A DNA stretch of 42,960 nucleotides from Chromatiales bacterium. GTDB lineage: Bacteria > Pseudomonadota > Gammaproteobacteria > JAHELT01. Position 1 is the first letter of the stretch. Each line of letters opens with the position of its first letter. A model generated the notes under the pieces. That model saw nothing but the letters and a program-made list of their open reading frames with translations, was not told where the DNA came from and did not search any database. The translations under genes and the position numbers were made by a program. This document shows, one piece after another, positions 1-9,232 of the stretch. The DNA lies in assembly GCA_024644045.1 (NCBI GenBank), contig JAHELT010000021.1, forward strand, positions 1 through 42,960. The letters are read 5' to 3'.

Positions 1-536
1 TGCAACAGCGAGTACAGTGCCTCCTGCATTCGCGCGCCGCCACTCGCGGTGAAGCAGATCAGCGGTGCGCCGTCCTCGATCGAGGCGTTCACGGCGCGCA
101 CGAACTTCTCGCCAACGACCGATCCCATCGAGCCGCCCATGAAATCGAACTCGAACGCCGCCACGACCACCGGCAGGCCTTTCAACAGGCCCTTTACGAC
201 GACCAGCGCATCGCGTTCGCCGGTTGCTTTCTGGGCCTGGACCAGCCGGTCCCGGTACTTTCTGCTGTCGCGGAACTTGAGCATATCCGTCGGCTCCAGG
301 TTCGCACCGACCTCCTGGCGCGCTTCCGGATCGAGAAAGCGGTCCAGGCGTACCCGGGCGCCGACCCGGCGGTGGGTTCCACACTTCGGGCACACGTCCA
401 CGTTGCGCTCGAGCTCGGCCCGGTACAGGACGCTCTTGCAGTTTTCGCATTTGACCCAAAGGCCCTCCGGCACTGCACCTTTCTGATTCGCCTCGGTACG
501 GATCCGCGACGGCATGAGCTTTTCGAACCAGCTCAT
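1..536 (-). CDS. accD: Acetyl-CoA carboxylase carboxyltransferase subunit beta (partial, 3' end outside window)
   Basis: AccD is the beta subunit of the carboxyltransferase half of acetyl-CoA carboxylase. With AccA it moves the carboxyl group from biotin carboxyl carrier protein to acetyl-CoA, giving malonyl-CoA for fatty-acid synthesis in the cytoplasm. About 178 residues are present, starting [12 protein letters not shown]. An N-terminal four-cysteine zinc finger is visible (CENC near residue 30 and CPKC near residue 49), followed by the start of the carboxyltransferase fold with the glycine-rich [14 protein letters not shown] and the [10 protein letters not shown] motif. The gene runs off the left edge, so about the last third is missing. 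The ATG at 536 lies 51 bases after the trpF stop, consistent with one transcript. Identification is secure. Confidence 0.96.
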   Translation of the reverse strand, partial: MSWFEKLMPSRIRTEANQKGAVPEGLWVKCENCKSVLYRAELERNVDVCPKCGTHRRVGARVRLDRFLDPEARQEVGANLEPTDMLKFRDSRKYRDRLVQAQKATGERDALVVVKGLLKGLPVVVAAFEFDFMGGSMGSVVGEKFVRAVNASIEDGAPLICFTASGGARMQEALYSLL

Positions 537-587
537 GACCGCCCCACCCTCGGATCGGCCATCCGGCAAGCGCCGTCCAGCGGCTTG

Positions 588-1232
588 CTAGCGTGTACCC
601 GCCCTGTTTGCCATGTTGTCGACACGGTTCACCTCGCGCATGAATTTTTTCATTAATGTCACGTTCTTCTCGCCACGCGGCGCTTCTATCCCGCTGCTCA
701 CGTCGACACCGAACGGGCGCACGGCCTCGATCGCAGCGGCGACGTTGGCGGGATCGAGACCGCCCGCCAGGATGATCGGCTTCGCACTGACCAGCTCCCG
801 GTTCCAGTCGAACGCCCGGCCGCTGCCGCCCGGCGCGCCCGCTACATTACTGTCGAGCAACAACGCGCGCGCCCGGTGGTAGCGCTCGGCATACACCTTG
901 AGATCGGCATGTTCATCGCGTGCCACGCTCTTTATGTAGGGCATACCGAACTGATCACAGAAAGCCGGCGTCTCCCGGCCGTGAAACTGCACCACATCGA
1001 TCTCCACGCTGTTCAGGACCGATGAGACCTCGTCGGCGCTGGCGTCGAGGAACAGGGCAACGCGCGCCACGAAAGGCGGAACGACACCGGCGATGGCTGC
1101 CGCCGTTGCTGGATCGATCGCGCGTACGCTCGGCCGGTAAAACATCAGTCCGATCGCGTCCACCCCAAGCTCGATCGCGGTCTGCGCATCGCCGACGGTG
1201 CGAATACCACAGTACTTGACCCGTGTGCGCAT
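588..1232 (-). CDS. trpF: Phosphoribosylanthranilate isomerase
   Basis: TrpF converts N-(5'-phosphoribosyl)anthranilate to CdRP, the third step of tryptophan synthesis, through an Amadori rearrangement in a TIM barrel. The 214-residue product has the usual monofunctional length. The catalytic cysteine is C8 in VKYCGIRT and the catalytic aspartate is D127 in LLLDS, matching the family's Cys7/Asp126 pair. Phosphate-binding loops are visible at GGL (157-159) and GVDVSSGIE (175-183). No other trp gene is in the window; trpF stands alone between truA and accD, as in Pseudomonas. It lies 70 bases after truA and probably belongs to the same transcript. Confidence 0.96.
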   Translation of the reverse strand: MRTRVKYCGIRTVGDAQTAIELGVDAIGLMFYRPSVRAIDPATAAAIAGVVPPFVARVALFLDASADEVSSVLNSVEIDVVQFHGRETPAFCDQFGMPYIKSVARDEHADLKVYAERYHRARALLLDSNVAGAPGGSGRAFDWNRELVSAKPIILAGGLDPANVAAAIEAVRPFGVDVSSGIEAPRGEKNVTLMKKFMREVNRVDNMANRAGTR

Positions 1233-1302
1233 GCAGTGCGTGCCTCCGCCATTATGGTTACGATGGCGCGTGTAACGTGTCGCGAGACACCCGATGCACC
1301 GG

Positions 1303-2088
1303 CTAGATTATCAGAAACCTGTCTACGCCATGCAATCGAGGAATCGCGAAGCGCTCAGGATAGCTTACCGCGCTCAGGTACAGCCCCTGCGCCGGCGCCG
1401 TCGCGCCAGCGGCCCGCCGGTCGCGGGCCTGAAGCAACTTGCCTATCCACGCGGCCGGCCGCTCACCGCGTCCGGTGCAAAGCAGGCTGCCGGCGATGAT
1501 ACGGACCATGTTGTGCAGAAATGCGTTGGCCGTGATGTCCAGCACGACGAGATCGGCATGGCGTTCCACGGTGATGCGCAGCACACGCCGGACGGGCGTG
1601 CGGGCCTGACAGCCGGCTGCGCGAAACGCGCTGAAATCGTGCTCGCCGAGCAGCGCTTGCGCGGCCTCGTGCATCCGCGGCGCCTCGAGCGGGCGGCATT
1701 CCCAGGCGCTGCGATTTCGCCACAGGCCCGAGCGCAGCGGCCGGTTCAGCACCAGGTAGCGGTAGCTGCGGGATTGCGCCGAGTAGCGCGCACTGAAATC
1801 GTCCGCGACCGGACTGCACCAGCGCAGCGCGATATCGGACGGCAGTCGGCTGTTGGCGCCAAACAGCCACGCGTGCCCGGGGCGCTCGGCCTCGGTATCG
1901 ATATGCAGGACCTGGCCGCTTGCATGCACGCCGGCATCGGTGCGCCCGGCTGCCGTGACCTTCACCGGGTGGGCGGCGACAAACGACAATGCCTGCTCCA
2001 GCGCACGCTGTACCGTGGGCGATTCGCCCTGCCGCTGCCAGCCGCAGTAGGCGCTGCCGTCGTACTCGGCGATGAACGCGATCTTCAT
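1303..2088 (-). CDS. truA: tRNA pseudouridine(38-40) synthase
   Basis: TruA isomerises uridines 38, 39 and 40 in the anticodon arm of many tRNAs to pseudouridine. The 261-residue protein has family length. The catalytic aspartate is D51 in AGRTDAGVHASGQV. The second half carries conserved FSAFRAAGCQ and the NAFLHNMVRIIAGSL segment that packs around the active site. The ATG at 2088 gives the expected start MKIAFIAEYDGS. The gene follows fimV by 42 bases and precedes trpF by 70, so it is probably co-transcribed with both. Nothing unusual is seen. Confidence 0.96.
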   Translation of the reverse strand: MKIAFIAEYDGSAYCGWQRQGESPTVQRALEQALSFVAAHPVKVTAAGRTDAGVHASGQVLHIDTEAERPGHAWLFGANSRLPSDIALRWCSPVADDFSARYSAQSRSYRYLVLNRPLRSGLWRNRSAWECRPLEAPRMHEAAQALLGEHDFSAFRAAGCQARTPVRRVLRITVERHADLVVLDITANAFLHNMVRIIAGSLLCTGRGERPAAWIGKLLQARDRRAAGATAPAQGLYLSAVSYPERFAIPRLHGVDRFLII

Positions 2089-2130
2089 GCGAATCCGCCA
2101 GCCGTGCCGGCCACGCCCTGGCGGCGGCGG

Positions 2131-5100
2131 TCAGGAAATTTTTTGCAGCAGCTCCTGGGCTTCCTGGCGCTGACGATCGTTGCCCGCGGCAATGATCTCT
2201 TCCAGCGCGCTCGATGCGCTGTCCGAGTCGCCCATGTCCAGATAGGCTTTCGCGAGGTCGAGCATGGTTTCCACCTCGTCGCCGGTATCGGAGTTCTCCG
2301 AATCGCCGGCGAATGAGGCCGCATCCTGCACGATGGTCCGATCCAGCATATCGTCGGTGATCGCCGGCATGATTTCGGACACCAGCTGCGGCTCGTCGTC
2401 GCCCTCCCCGTCCATCATGTCTTCACTGACCGAGGTTACCAGTTGCGAGACCACGCTCGGCTCCTGCTCCTCATCGGATTCGGGCGCATCCACTTCGAGG
2501 TCCAGCTCGAAATCGTCGACATCGTCCATTACCGGGATTTCTGCGGTACCACCCATGTTGTAGTTCGGACCGGGATCGTCTTCGAATTCGGGCTCCACCT
2601 CGTCGAGCTGGGTATCGCTGAGGTCGGGATCCATCTGTGCCGTGGTGTCGAGCTCGTCGGGAATCTCCGGAATGATTGCCGTCTCGCCGGATCCGCCTTG
2701 AATCAGATCCTGGATACGCGACATGTCGTACTCCCCGGTGGGGGTTGCCACAGCGGGATGCTGGCCGGAGGTCAGCACCGGCGCGTCCTCGCCCTCGTCG
2801 GCATCGTCGAGATCGTCCAGGCCCTCGACCTGCACGCTGGGGAACGCGTCGGTCGGCGTACCCAGCTCGTCCAGATCGGACGCCGTGATATCGAACTCCA
2901 TGTCACCTTCGAGGGCCACCGTATCCGGTTCCTCGACCCGGTCCACCTCGGCCGTGTCGAGTTCCATATGGTCGGCCGTATCGCCCTTACCGATGTCGTC
3001 CATGTCCAGGGTCGGCGCCTCGGACAACAGCTGGGTTGCATCCAGGTCGTCGTCCTCGTGGATCGTCTCGTCGACCAGCGGGATCTCGCCGGTATCGAAA
3101 TCGGTCCCGGTGTTGATGTAGGTCTCTTCCTCGTCGATGCCGAAGTCCAGGTCCGGGGTCAGCTCCTCGTTGTCCAGCTCGAGGTCGGGCGATTCCGGTT
3201 TCGCCGGCTGCAGCTCCTGGGCGCTGATGTCGAGGTCCGCCGCGCCGCTAAACAGCGGGTTCTCGGGACACAGCTCGCCGCCCATGGCGACCACGCGATC
3301 CCACAGCCGGCTGGGTTTGCTGCCGAGCAGCGTGTGGAACATCTGGGCCTGGGTCTCGAACGCCTCCTTGTTGTTGGACGCGAAGTAGGTCTCCAGCAGC
3401 TTCTCGTGGTACTCGTGCCGGTCCGGGTGTTCGGCCAGTGCCTGCTTCAACAGGTCTTCCGACTGGCTGTACAGGCCGTAGGCCAGGTACACGTCGGCCT
3501 CGGCGATGGTATCGTCCTTGGGCGCCTCTTCCTGCACCGCGTCCTCGACGACCTCGTCGACCTGCACCGTCTGGACCAGCTCGGGCTCACTGTCGTGCGA
3601 CAGTGCCAGCTCGTCGTCCATGTCCAGGGCGGTGTCGTCCATTTCCGCTTCGTCCAGCGTTTCGTCGATCACCGCTTCCACGGTCATGCCTTCCTCGTCG
3701 AGTTCCACCGTGTCGGGCAGTTCCTCGATATCGACCTCGATAGCATCCTGCTCGTCGCTGCCGCGCCGGCGCACGATCCACCACACGACCAGCAGCAGGC
3801 TTACCACACCGCCAATAATCGCGAGCAGCACCGGGTTCTCGAAAATCCGGCCGGCCATCAGATCATCCAGCAGCCGGTCCACGAAACCCTTGCTCTCGGT
3901 GCGCGGCGGCAGCACGGCCGGCATCGGCTCGGGTTGGGGCGGCGTCGCCTGCATGGCTTCGGCCGTCGGCTCCGGCTCGGCGACGATCGGCTCGACCGGC
4001 TCGGGCCGCAGCGGCTGAACCTCGGGCTCAGCCACCACCACGGGTTCGGGCTCTGGCGTCACTGCCGGCTCTGCCACCACCGGCTCCGGCACCACGGGCT
4101 CGGGTTGTACGACCGGCTCGGGGGTCATCGCCGCCTGCTGGCTTTCCAGATTGGTAAGCGTCTGCTGCAGCTCCGCTATCTCGTTTTCGCGCAGCGTAAT
4201 CAGGTTCTCGACGTTGGCGACGATGCTTTCGAGCTCCGAGATACGGTCGCGCAGCTCCTGATTCTGCAGCCGCTCGGAGGACAGCTCCTCGCGTGCGAGG
4301 GTCAGCTCCTGTTGCGTCTCGGGGGACGCCGTATCGCCCGTGGTCGCGGTCGCGACACTCGTGGCACTTTCGGCGCCCTGCTCGTCGGCTACCAGCGCCA
4401 GACGGCTGCCGTCGCCTTCCCCGGAGGTGACCGGCACCTCGCCGCCCGCCATCTCAGGCGCGGGTTCTTCGACCACGGTCGGCTCGGCCGCCGCTGCAAC
4501 CCGCCTCACCTGCTCCCACAACGCGTTCTGCGCACCCACCTCGCTGGTGGCGGTCCCGGTGTCCCAGGCCAGCACTTCGGCCTCGCTCGGAATGCGCAGC
4601 ACTACGCCGGAGCGCAGGTTGTTGATGTTGTCGTCGAAGAAGGCTTCCGGGTTGTACTGCAGCAGCGCCAGCATCATCTGATTGACCGTCGCAGACTGCG
4701 GCTTCAACTGCTTTGAGATGGCCCACAGCGTTTCGCCGCCCTGCACCGGGCCGTAGGTATCACCCACATAGCTTGGTTGCGCCTCGTCAACCATCATTTC
4801 CGGCGCCGCGGCGGTCATCGTCGTGCCGGCGCCGCCCGGCAGCGTGCTCGTGTCAAACTCCTGGGAAACGTCGACCCGCGGAAACAGTCCGTCGTCTTCC
4901 GCCGGCAGCGGCTCGAGCGGCATCGGCTCCGGCGGCGGGACCTCGACCATCACCGGTTCCGGCTCCATCACCGGCTCAGGGCTCGCGAACGCCGGCTCGG
5001 GCTGCGCCTGCACCATCGGCTCGACCGGCTCAAGCGACTCGACCGGCTCCAGGTCCATGGCCGGTTCGGGCTCCGGCAGCAGCTCGGGCATAGGTGCGGC

Positions 5101-5598
5101 GCCATCCGCGCGTACAATCGCACCCGGTACTGCCGCACCCAACTCGTCCTGGCCGCCCGTCTGTGGCGCCTCGGTGCTCCCCGCGGTCGCCGTGTCCGCC
5201 ATGAACACGGGCGGATCGAGCAACACCGTATACTCCTTGAGCAGACGGCCGCGCGGCCAGTCCACCTCGACCAGGAAGTTGAGGAACGGCTCGACGATCG
5301 GCTTGCGGGTCGTGACGTGGATGTAGGGCTGGCCGTCCGGGCTCAGCTGAATGTCGAATTTCAGCTGGGTGAGCGAGAACGGCCGCTCGACGCCGGCGCG
5401 AAGAAACGCGTCCTGCGGTGCGAGAGACACGATCATCCCGTCCGTCTCTCCCGGTTTCACCGAGAGCAACTGGATCTCGGCGTCCATGGGCTGGTTGAGC
5501 GCCGACCTCAGGCGTATCTCGCCGAGACCCAGCGCATGAACCGCTGCGATCGGGGCCATGCCCAAGCACACTAGAACAATCAAGGCTGTCTTACGCAC
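2131..5598 (-). CDS. fimV: FimV/HubP-type polar peptidoglycan-binding protein
   Basis: FimV-family proteins are inner-membrane polarity hubs needed for type IV pilus assembly and twitching in Pseudomonas. I chose the GTG at 5598 (1155 residues) because an AGGGGA ribosome-binding site (5606-5611) sits seven bases upstream. An in-frame GTG at 5622 would be eight codons longer but has no such site. Domains in order: signal peptide ending near ...IAAVHA; FimV N-terminal domain to about residue 132; proline/glutamate (PEP) linker; LysM at about 281-338; second linker; coiled coil at about 429-491; PEP-rich stretch; transmembrane helix at about 589-609 (NPVLLAIIGGVVSLLLVVWW); a long very acidic cytoplasmic region with a TPR-like segment; and the C-terminal FimV motif (ETMLDLAKAYLDMGD). 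Position between asd and truA matches Pseudomonas. Confidence 0.95.
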   Translation of the reverse strand: MRKTALIVLVCLGMAPIAAVHALGLGEIRLRSALNQPMDAEIQLLSVKPGETDGMIVSLAPQDAFLRAGVERPFSLTQLKFDIQLSPDGQPYIHVTTRKPIVEPFLNFLVEVDWPRGRLLKEYTVLLDPPVFMADTATAGSTEAPQTGGQDELGAAVPGAIVRADGAAPMPELLPEPEPAMDLEPVESLEPVEPMVQAQPEPAFASPEPVMEPEPVMVEVPPPEPMPLEPLPAEDDGLFPRVDVSQEFDTSTLPGGAGTTMTAAAPEMMVDEAQPSYVGDTYGPVQGGETLWAISKQLKPQSATVNQMMLALLQYNPEAFFDDNINNLRSGVVLRIPSEAEVLAWDTGTATSEVGAQNALWEQVRRVAAAAEPTVVEEPAPEMAGGEVPVTSGEGDGSRLALVADEQGAESATSVATATTGDTASPETQQELTLAREELSSERLQNQELRDRISELESIVANVENLITLRENEIAELQQTLTNLESQQAAMTPEPVVQPEPVVPEPVVAEPAVTPEPEPVVVAEPEVQPLRPEPVEPIVAEPEPTAEAMQATPPQPEPMPAVLPPRTESKGFVDRLLDDLMAGRIFENPVLLAIIGGVVSLLLVVWWIVRRRGSDEQDAIEVDIEELPDTVELDEEGMTVEAVIDETLDEAEMDDTALDMDDELALSHDSEPELVQTVQVDEVVEDAVQEEAPKDDTIAEADVYLAYGLYSQSEDLLKQALAEHPDRHEYHEKLLETYFASNNKEAFETQAQMFHTLLGSKPSRLWDRVVAMGGELCPENPLFSGAADLDISAQELQPAKPESPDLELDNEELTPDLDFGIDEEETYINTGTDFDTGEIPLVDETIHEDDDLDATQLLSEAPTLDMDDIGKGDTADHMELDTAEVDRVEEPDTVALEGDMEFDITASDLDELGTPTDAFPSVQVEGLDDLDDADEGEDAPVLTSGQHPAVATPTGEYDMSRIQDLIQGGSGETAIIPEIPDELDTTAQMDPDLSDTQLDEVEPEFEDDPGPNYNMGGTAEIPVMDDVDDFELDLEVDAPESDEEQEPSVVSQLVTSVSEDMMDGEGDDEPQLVSEIMPAITDDMLDRTIVQDAASFAGDSENSDTGDEVETMLDLAKAYLDMGDSDSASSALEEIIAAGNDRQRQEAQELLQKIS

Positions 5599-5695
5599 GC
5601 ATCCGTCCCCTAAAAGCTGCACACAAACGGGTCGCCGGAATGAGCCTGTTATGGGAATTCCTATTGATTTCGGCCAGCTAGCAATAGTTTGGAAG

Positions 5696-5725
5696 AATAT
5701 ACTTTAAAGAAAAAGCTTTAAGTAA
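5696..5725 (-). promoter_or_regulatory. Candidate fimV promoter in AT-rich spacer
   Basis: The 145 bases between the chosen fimV start and the asd stop are much richer in A and T than the flanking genes. Reading toward fimV, a TATATT box (5696-5701) lies 18 bases after a weak TTACTT box (5720-5725). A CTTTAAAG palindrome lies between them. No convincing terminator for asd is present, so fimV may also receive read-through transcription. Confidence 0.3.
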
Positions 5726-5743
5726 GTCCAGCTAAACGCGTGA

Positions 5744-6766
5744 TTATATATGATCTTTTGCCAAAAGCTCTGCAATTTGCACACTATTGAGTGCCGCGCC
5801 CTTACGCACGTTATCCGCCACGACCCACAGGTTCAAACCACGCGGATGCGAGATGTCTTCGCGAACCCGGCCCACGAACACCGGATCGGCGTTCGCCGCG
5901 TCGCTGACCGCGGTCGGATACCCCCCGTTGCGGGCCTCGTCGAGCAATCTGACGCCTGGCGCCTCTGCAAGCAACTCGCGTGCCTGCCTGGCGGTTATCT
6001 TGTCACGCGTTTCGATGTGCACCGCTTCCGAGTGCCCGTAGAACACCGGAATACGGACCGCCGTCGGGTTCACCGCGATGTTTTCATCCTGCAGAATCTT
6101 GCGGGTCTCCCATACCATCTTCATCTCTTCCTTTGTGTACCCGTTGTCCTGAAACGCGTCAATGTGAGGTATCGCATTGAATGCGATTTGTTTGGGATAC
6201 ACGTCACAATTGACAGGTTTGGCGTTCAATATGGCGGCAGTTTGACCCGCCAGCTCCGCGATCCCGTCCTTACCGGTTCCCGAGACGGCCTGATAGGTGG
6301 CGACGTTGATTCGCGTTATTCCGACCGCGTCATAGATCGGCTTCAGCGCCACCACCATCTGGATGGTCGAGCAGTTCGGGTTTGCAATGATGCCGCGCTG
6401 CGCGTACCCGGCAATCGCCCCCGGATTGACTTCCGGGACCACCAGCGGAATGTCGTCGTCGTACCGGAACCGCGACGTATTGTCGATCACTGTGCACCCG
6501 GCGGCCGCGGCCCGGGGCGCGTACTCGTCCGACAGGTCGGCGCCGGCTGAAAAGAGGCCGAGTTGCGCCCGGGAAAAGTCAAAGTCTGCCAGATTCTCCA
6601 CACTCAGCAGCTTGTCACCGAAACTGACGCGCTTGCCGGCCGAACGTTCGCTGGCGAGCGCGTACACCTTGCCGACCGGAAACGCGCGCTGGGCAAGAAT
6701 GGACAGCATCGACTCGCCCACGGCACCGGTCGCGCCGACCACCGCCACATCGAAAGATTTTCTCAT
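5744..6766 (-). CDS. asd: Aspartate-semialdehyde dehydrogenase
   Basis: Asd reduces aspartyl phosphate to aspartate semialdehyde with NADPH, the branch point to lysine, diaminopimelate, threonine and methionine. The 340-residue protein begins with the NADP-binding loop VVGATGAVGESM (9-20). The active-site cysteine is C132 in NPNCST. The GTGKDG loop (163-168) and the probable catalytic histidine H245 in YGHSEAVH are present. The IANPNCSTIQM signature and 340-residue length fit the shorter Asd type often annotated beside leuB and fimV, not the 370-residue E. coli type. It follows leuB by 29 bases and probably shares its transcript. Confidence 0.95.
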   Translation of the reverse strand: MRKSFDVAVVGATGAVGESMLSILAQRAFPVGKVYALASERSAGKRVSFGDKLLSVENLADFDFSRAQLGLFSAGADLSDEYAPRAAAAGCTVIDNTSRFRYDDDIPLVVPEVNPGAIAGYAQRGIIANPNCSTIQMVVALKPIYDAVGITRINVATYQAVSGTGKDGIAELAGQTAAILNAKPVNCDVYPKQIAFNAIPHIDAFQDNGYTKEEMKMVWETRKILQDENIAVNPTAVRIPVFYGHSEAVHIETRDKITARQARELLAEAPGVRLLDEARNGGYPTAVSDAANADPVFVGRVREDISHPRGLNLWVVADNVRKGAALNSVQIAELLAKDHI

Positions 6767-6795
6767 GTCACTCGCCCTGCCTTGAAAGTGAGAAT

Positions 6796-7884
6796 TTACC
6801 GGCGGCGCGCACGCAACGCGTCGACCAGAGCATCGCCCATCGCCTCGCAGCCGACCAGACGCGTACCCGGGGTATGGATATCGGCCGTTCGGTAGCCCGC
6901 TTCGAGCACGTCGCCGACCGCCGTTTCAACCGCATCGGCGAGCGCCCCTTCGTCCAGCGAGTAGCGCAGCAGCATTGCAATCGACAGCAGCGTTGCCAGC
7001 GGGTTGGCCTGATCCTGCCCGGCGATGTCGGGCGCCGACCCGTGAATCGGTTCATACAGGCCTTTGTTGCCCGCATCCAGCGACGCCGAGGGCAGCATGC
7101 CGATCGAACCGGTCAGCATCGCGGCGCAGTCGGAGAGGATGTCGCCAAACATGTTGCCGGTCACGATCACGTCGAACTGCTTGGGCGCCCGGACCAGCTG
7201 CATGGCGGCATTGTCCACATACATGTGCGTGAGTTCGACGCCGGGGTAGTCTTCCGCGACCCGCTGCACGGTCTCGCGCCACAGCTCGGATACTTCGAGC
7301 ACGTTGGCCTTGTCCACGGAGCACAGTCGGCGTTGGCGGCGCTGCGCGGTGGCGAAGGCGCTGTGCGCGATGCGCTCGATTTCCGACTCGCGGTACACCA
7401 AGGTGTTGAACCCGCGGCGCTCGCCGCCGGCGAGGGTCTCGATGCCGCGCGGCTGACCAAAATAGATTCCGCCGGTCAATTCCCTGACGATCAGGATGTC
7501 GAGGCCCGAGACGACCTCCGCTTTGAGCGTGGACGCCGCCGCCAGCTGAGGGAACAGCAGCGCCGGGCGCAGGTTAGCGAACAGCTGCAGCTCCGCGCGC
7601 AGCGCCAGCAGGCCGCGTTCGGGCCGCTGCTCGCGCGCCAGCCCATCATACTGCGGACCACCGACGGCGCCCAGCAGTATGGCGTCGGCTTCCCGGGCCA
7701 GTGCGAGCGTCTCCGCGGGAAGCGGCGACCCGCAGGCGTCCACCGCCGCGCCGCCCAGCAGCGCCTCTTCGATGTGCAGGTCGAGCCTGAACTCGGACGC
7801 CAGGCAGGCGAACAGCTTGACGCCCTGACGGACGATTTCCGGTCCGATACCGTCCCCGGGTAACACGAGTAGGGTGTGGCTCAT
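6796..7884 (-). CDS. leuB: 3-isopropylmalate dehydrogenase
   Basis: LeuB oxidatively decarboxylates 3-isopropylmalate to 4-methyl-2-oxopentanoate with NAD+, the third step of leucine synthesis. The 362-residue protein begins with [11 protein letters not shown] (8-18), has the substrate loop with ERGLLALR, the [11 protein letters not shown] segment, and the metal/NAD region [25 protein letters not shown]. The C-terminal NAD-binding [15 protein letters not shown] motif is intact. Length and motifs are typical. It lies 59 bases downstream of the GST gene and upstream of asd in a leucine-aspartate family cluster. Confidence 0.96.
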   Translation of the reverse strand: MSHTLLVLPGDGIGPEIVRQGVKLFACLASEFRLDLHIEEALLGGAAVDACGSPLPAETLALAREADAILLGAVGGPQYDGLAREQRPERGLLALRAELQLFANLRPALLFPQLAAASTLKAEVVSGLDILIVRELTGGIYFGQPRGIETLAGGERRGFNTLVYRESEIERIAHSAFATAQRRQRRLCSVDKANVLEVSELWRETVQRVAEDYPGVELTHMYVDNAAMQLVRAPKQFDVIVTGNMFGDILSDCAAMLTGSIGMLPSASLDAGNKGLYEPIHGSAPDIAGQDQANPLATLLSIAMLLRYSLDEGALADAVETAVGDVLEAGYRTADIHTPGTRLVGCEAMGDALVDALRARRR

Positions 7885-7943
7885 GACGTTGACTGGGCCC
7901 TGGTGCTGCGACGCAGCATCTTAACCATTGACGCGGCGCCGGC

Positions 7944-8591
7944 CTAGTGCGCCAGCGCGGCAGGCCGTTCGGCGCCGGGGATGATCTCCGGCTCGTCGGC
8001 GGCACGTTCGCGCCATTCCTCGACCAACGGGTCGCCCAGCTGCCGCACGACGTAGGGCTCGACGGTGTCGCGCACCGTCACAGCGTAGGTGTGCAGGCGC
8101 AGCGCCACGGGCGCGAAAAAAGCGTCGGCAATCGACCACTCGCCGAACAGCCACGGTCCGCGCTCACGCAGGCGGGCGTCCCATAACTCAACCACCCGAT
8201 CGACGTCGGCCCGGCACGCCGCGGAAACCTCCACCGGCGCCGGCCTGCGGCGGCAGTTCATCGGCAGCTCGGCACGCAGCGCAGGGAATCCGGCGTGCAT
8301 TTCGGCACACAGACTGCGGGCTGCGGCGCGCCGGGGGGCCGCTTGCGGCCACAGGCCGGGGACGCGCTCGGCCAGGTACTCAGCGATCGCCAACGAGTCC
8401 CATACCCGCAGCGACCCGTCTTCCAGCACCGGTACTTTGCGCGCCGGGCAATGCGCCCGCAACGCCGCGCCAGAGTCTGCGCGGTACAGCGGGATGCGGT
8501 ACTCCTCGAACGCCACCCGCGCGCGCCTGGCAACCAACCAGGCACGCAAAGACCAGGACGAATAATTGCAGTTGCCGAGGATCAGGCGCAT
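7944..8591 (-). CDS. Glutathione S-transferase family protein
   Basis: This 215-residue protein has an N-terminal thioredoxin-like GST domain (LGNCNYSSWSLRAWL at 5-19, then KVPVLEDG and WDSLAIAEYLAE, the usual glutathione-binding strand and helix). A helical C-terminal domain contains the WLFGEWSIADAFFAPVALR segment typical of GSTs. The start was set at the ATG at 8591, whose A is the last base of the leuD stop (TGATG); a longer reading would run back through leuD in another frame. The overlap implies translational coupling to leuD. The substrate is unknown, and a role in leucine synthesis is not implied by the sequence. Confidence 0.88.
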   Translation of the reverse strand: MRLILGNCNYSSWSLRAWLVARRARVAFEEYRIPLYRADSGAALRAHCPARKVPVLEDGSLRVWDSLAIAEYLAERVPGLWPQAAPRRAAARSLCAEMHAGFPALRAELPMNCRRRPAPVEVSAACRADVDRVVELWDARLRERGPWLFGEWSIADAFFAPVALRLHTYAVTVRDTVEPYVVRQLGDPLVEEWRERAADEPEIIPGAERPAALAH

Positions 8592-9232
8592 CACTGCTCG
8601 AACAACCAGGGCACCTGCTCGCGGCGTCGGCGTTCGTAGTCGCGGATCGCCTCGGCATGCTGCAGGGTCAGGCCGATGTCGTCGAAGCCCTGCAGCAGGC
8701 ACTGCTTGCGGAAGGTGCCCACCTCGAAAGCAAACGCGTCACCGCCGGGCGTGGTCACCGTCTGCTGCGGTAGATTCACGCGCAGCCGGTAGCCTTCCTC
8801 GGCCAGGACCTGCACGAACAGTGCCGCCACGGTCTGCTCGCTCAGCACGATCGGCAACACCCCGCTCTTGAAACAGTTGTTGTAGAAAATGTCGGCGAAG
8901 CTTGGCGCGATGACCGCGCGGATGCCGTAATCGTCGAGCGCCCACACGGCATGCTCGCGCGAAGAGCCACAGCCGAAGTTTTCCCGCGCGAGCAGGATCG
9001 ATGCGCCCTGGTAGCGCGGCTGGTTGAGCACGAAATCCGGGTTGATGCGCCGACCGGCGTTGTCGCCGTCCGGCCCGCCCGGATCCAGATAGCGCCAGTT
9101 GTCGAACAGATGCGGGCCGAAACCCGAGCGCTTTATCGATTTCAGGTACTGCTTGGCGATGATCGCATCGGTATCCACGTTAGCCTGATCGATCGGCACC
9201 ACGATGCCGTGCTCTTGGTCGAAAGCTTTCAT
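8591..9232 (-). CDS. leuD: 3-isopropylmalate dehydratase small subunit
   Basis: LeuD is the small (swivel-domain) subunit of isopropylmalate isomerase, which with LeuC converts 2-isopropylmalate to 3-isopropylmalate. The 213-residue protein has the family signatures [13 protein letters not shown] near residue 19 and [15 protein letters not shown] near residue 85. Its ATG (9232-9230) overlaps the leuC stop in ATGA, and its own stop overlaps the GST start. Both overlaps support a single coupled transcript. Length is close to the usual 200-215 residues. Confidence 0.96.
   Translation of the reverse strand: MKAFDQEHGIVVPIDQANVDTDAIIAKQYLKSIKRSGFGPHLFDNWRYLDPGGPDGDNAGRRINPDFVLNQPRYQGASILLARENFGCGSSREHAVWALDDYGIRAVIAPSFADIFYNNCFKSGVLPIVLSEQTVAALFVQVLAEEGYRLRVNLPQQTVTTPGGDAFAFEVGTFRKQCLLQGFDDIGLTLQHAEAIRDYERRRREQVPWLFEQ

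Noticed and set aside
2443-4716. Long plus-strand open frame opposite fimV
   Set aside because: It is antisense to the acidic, repetitive part of fimV, has a biased Arg/His/Leu-rich composition, no ribosome-binding site and no recognisable domain. Long antisense frames are expected opposite GC-rich genes.
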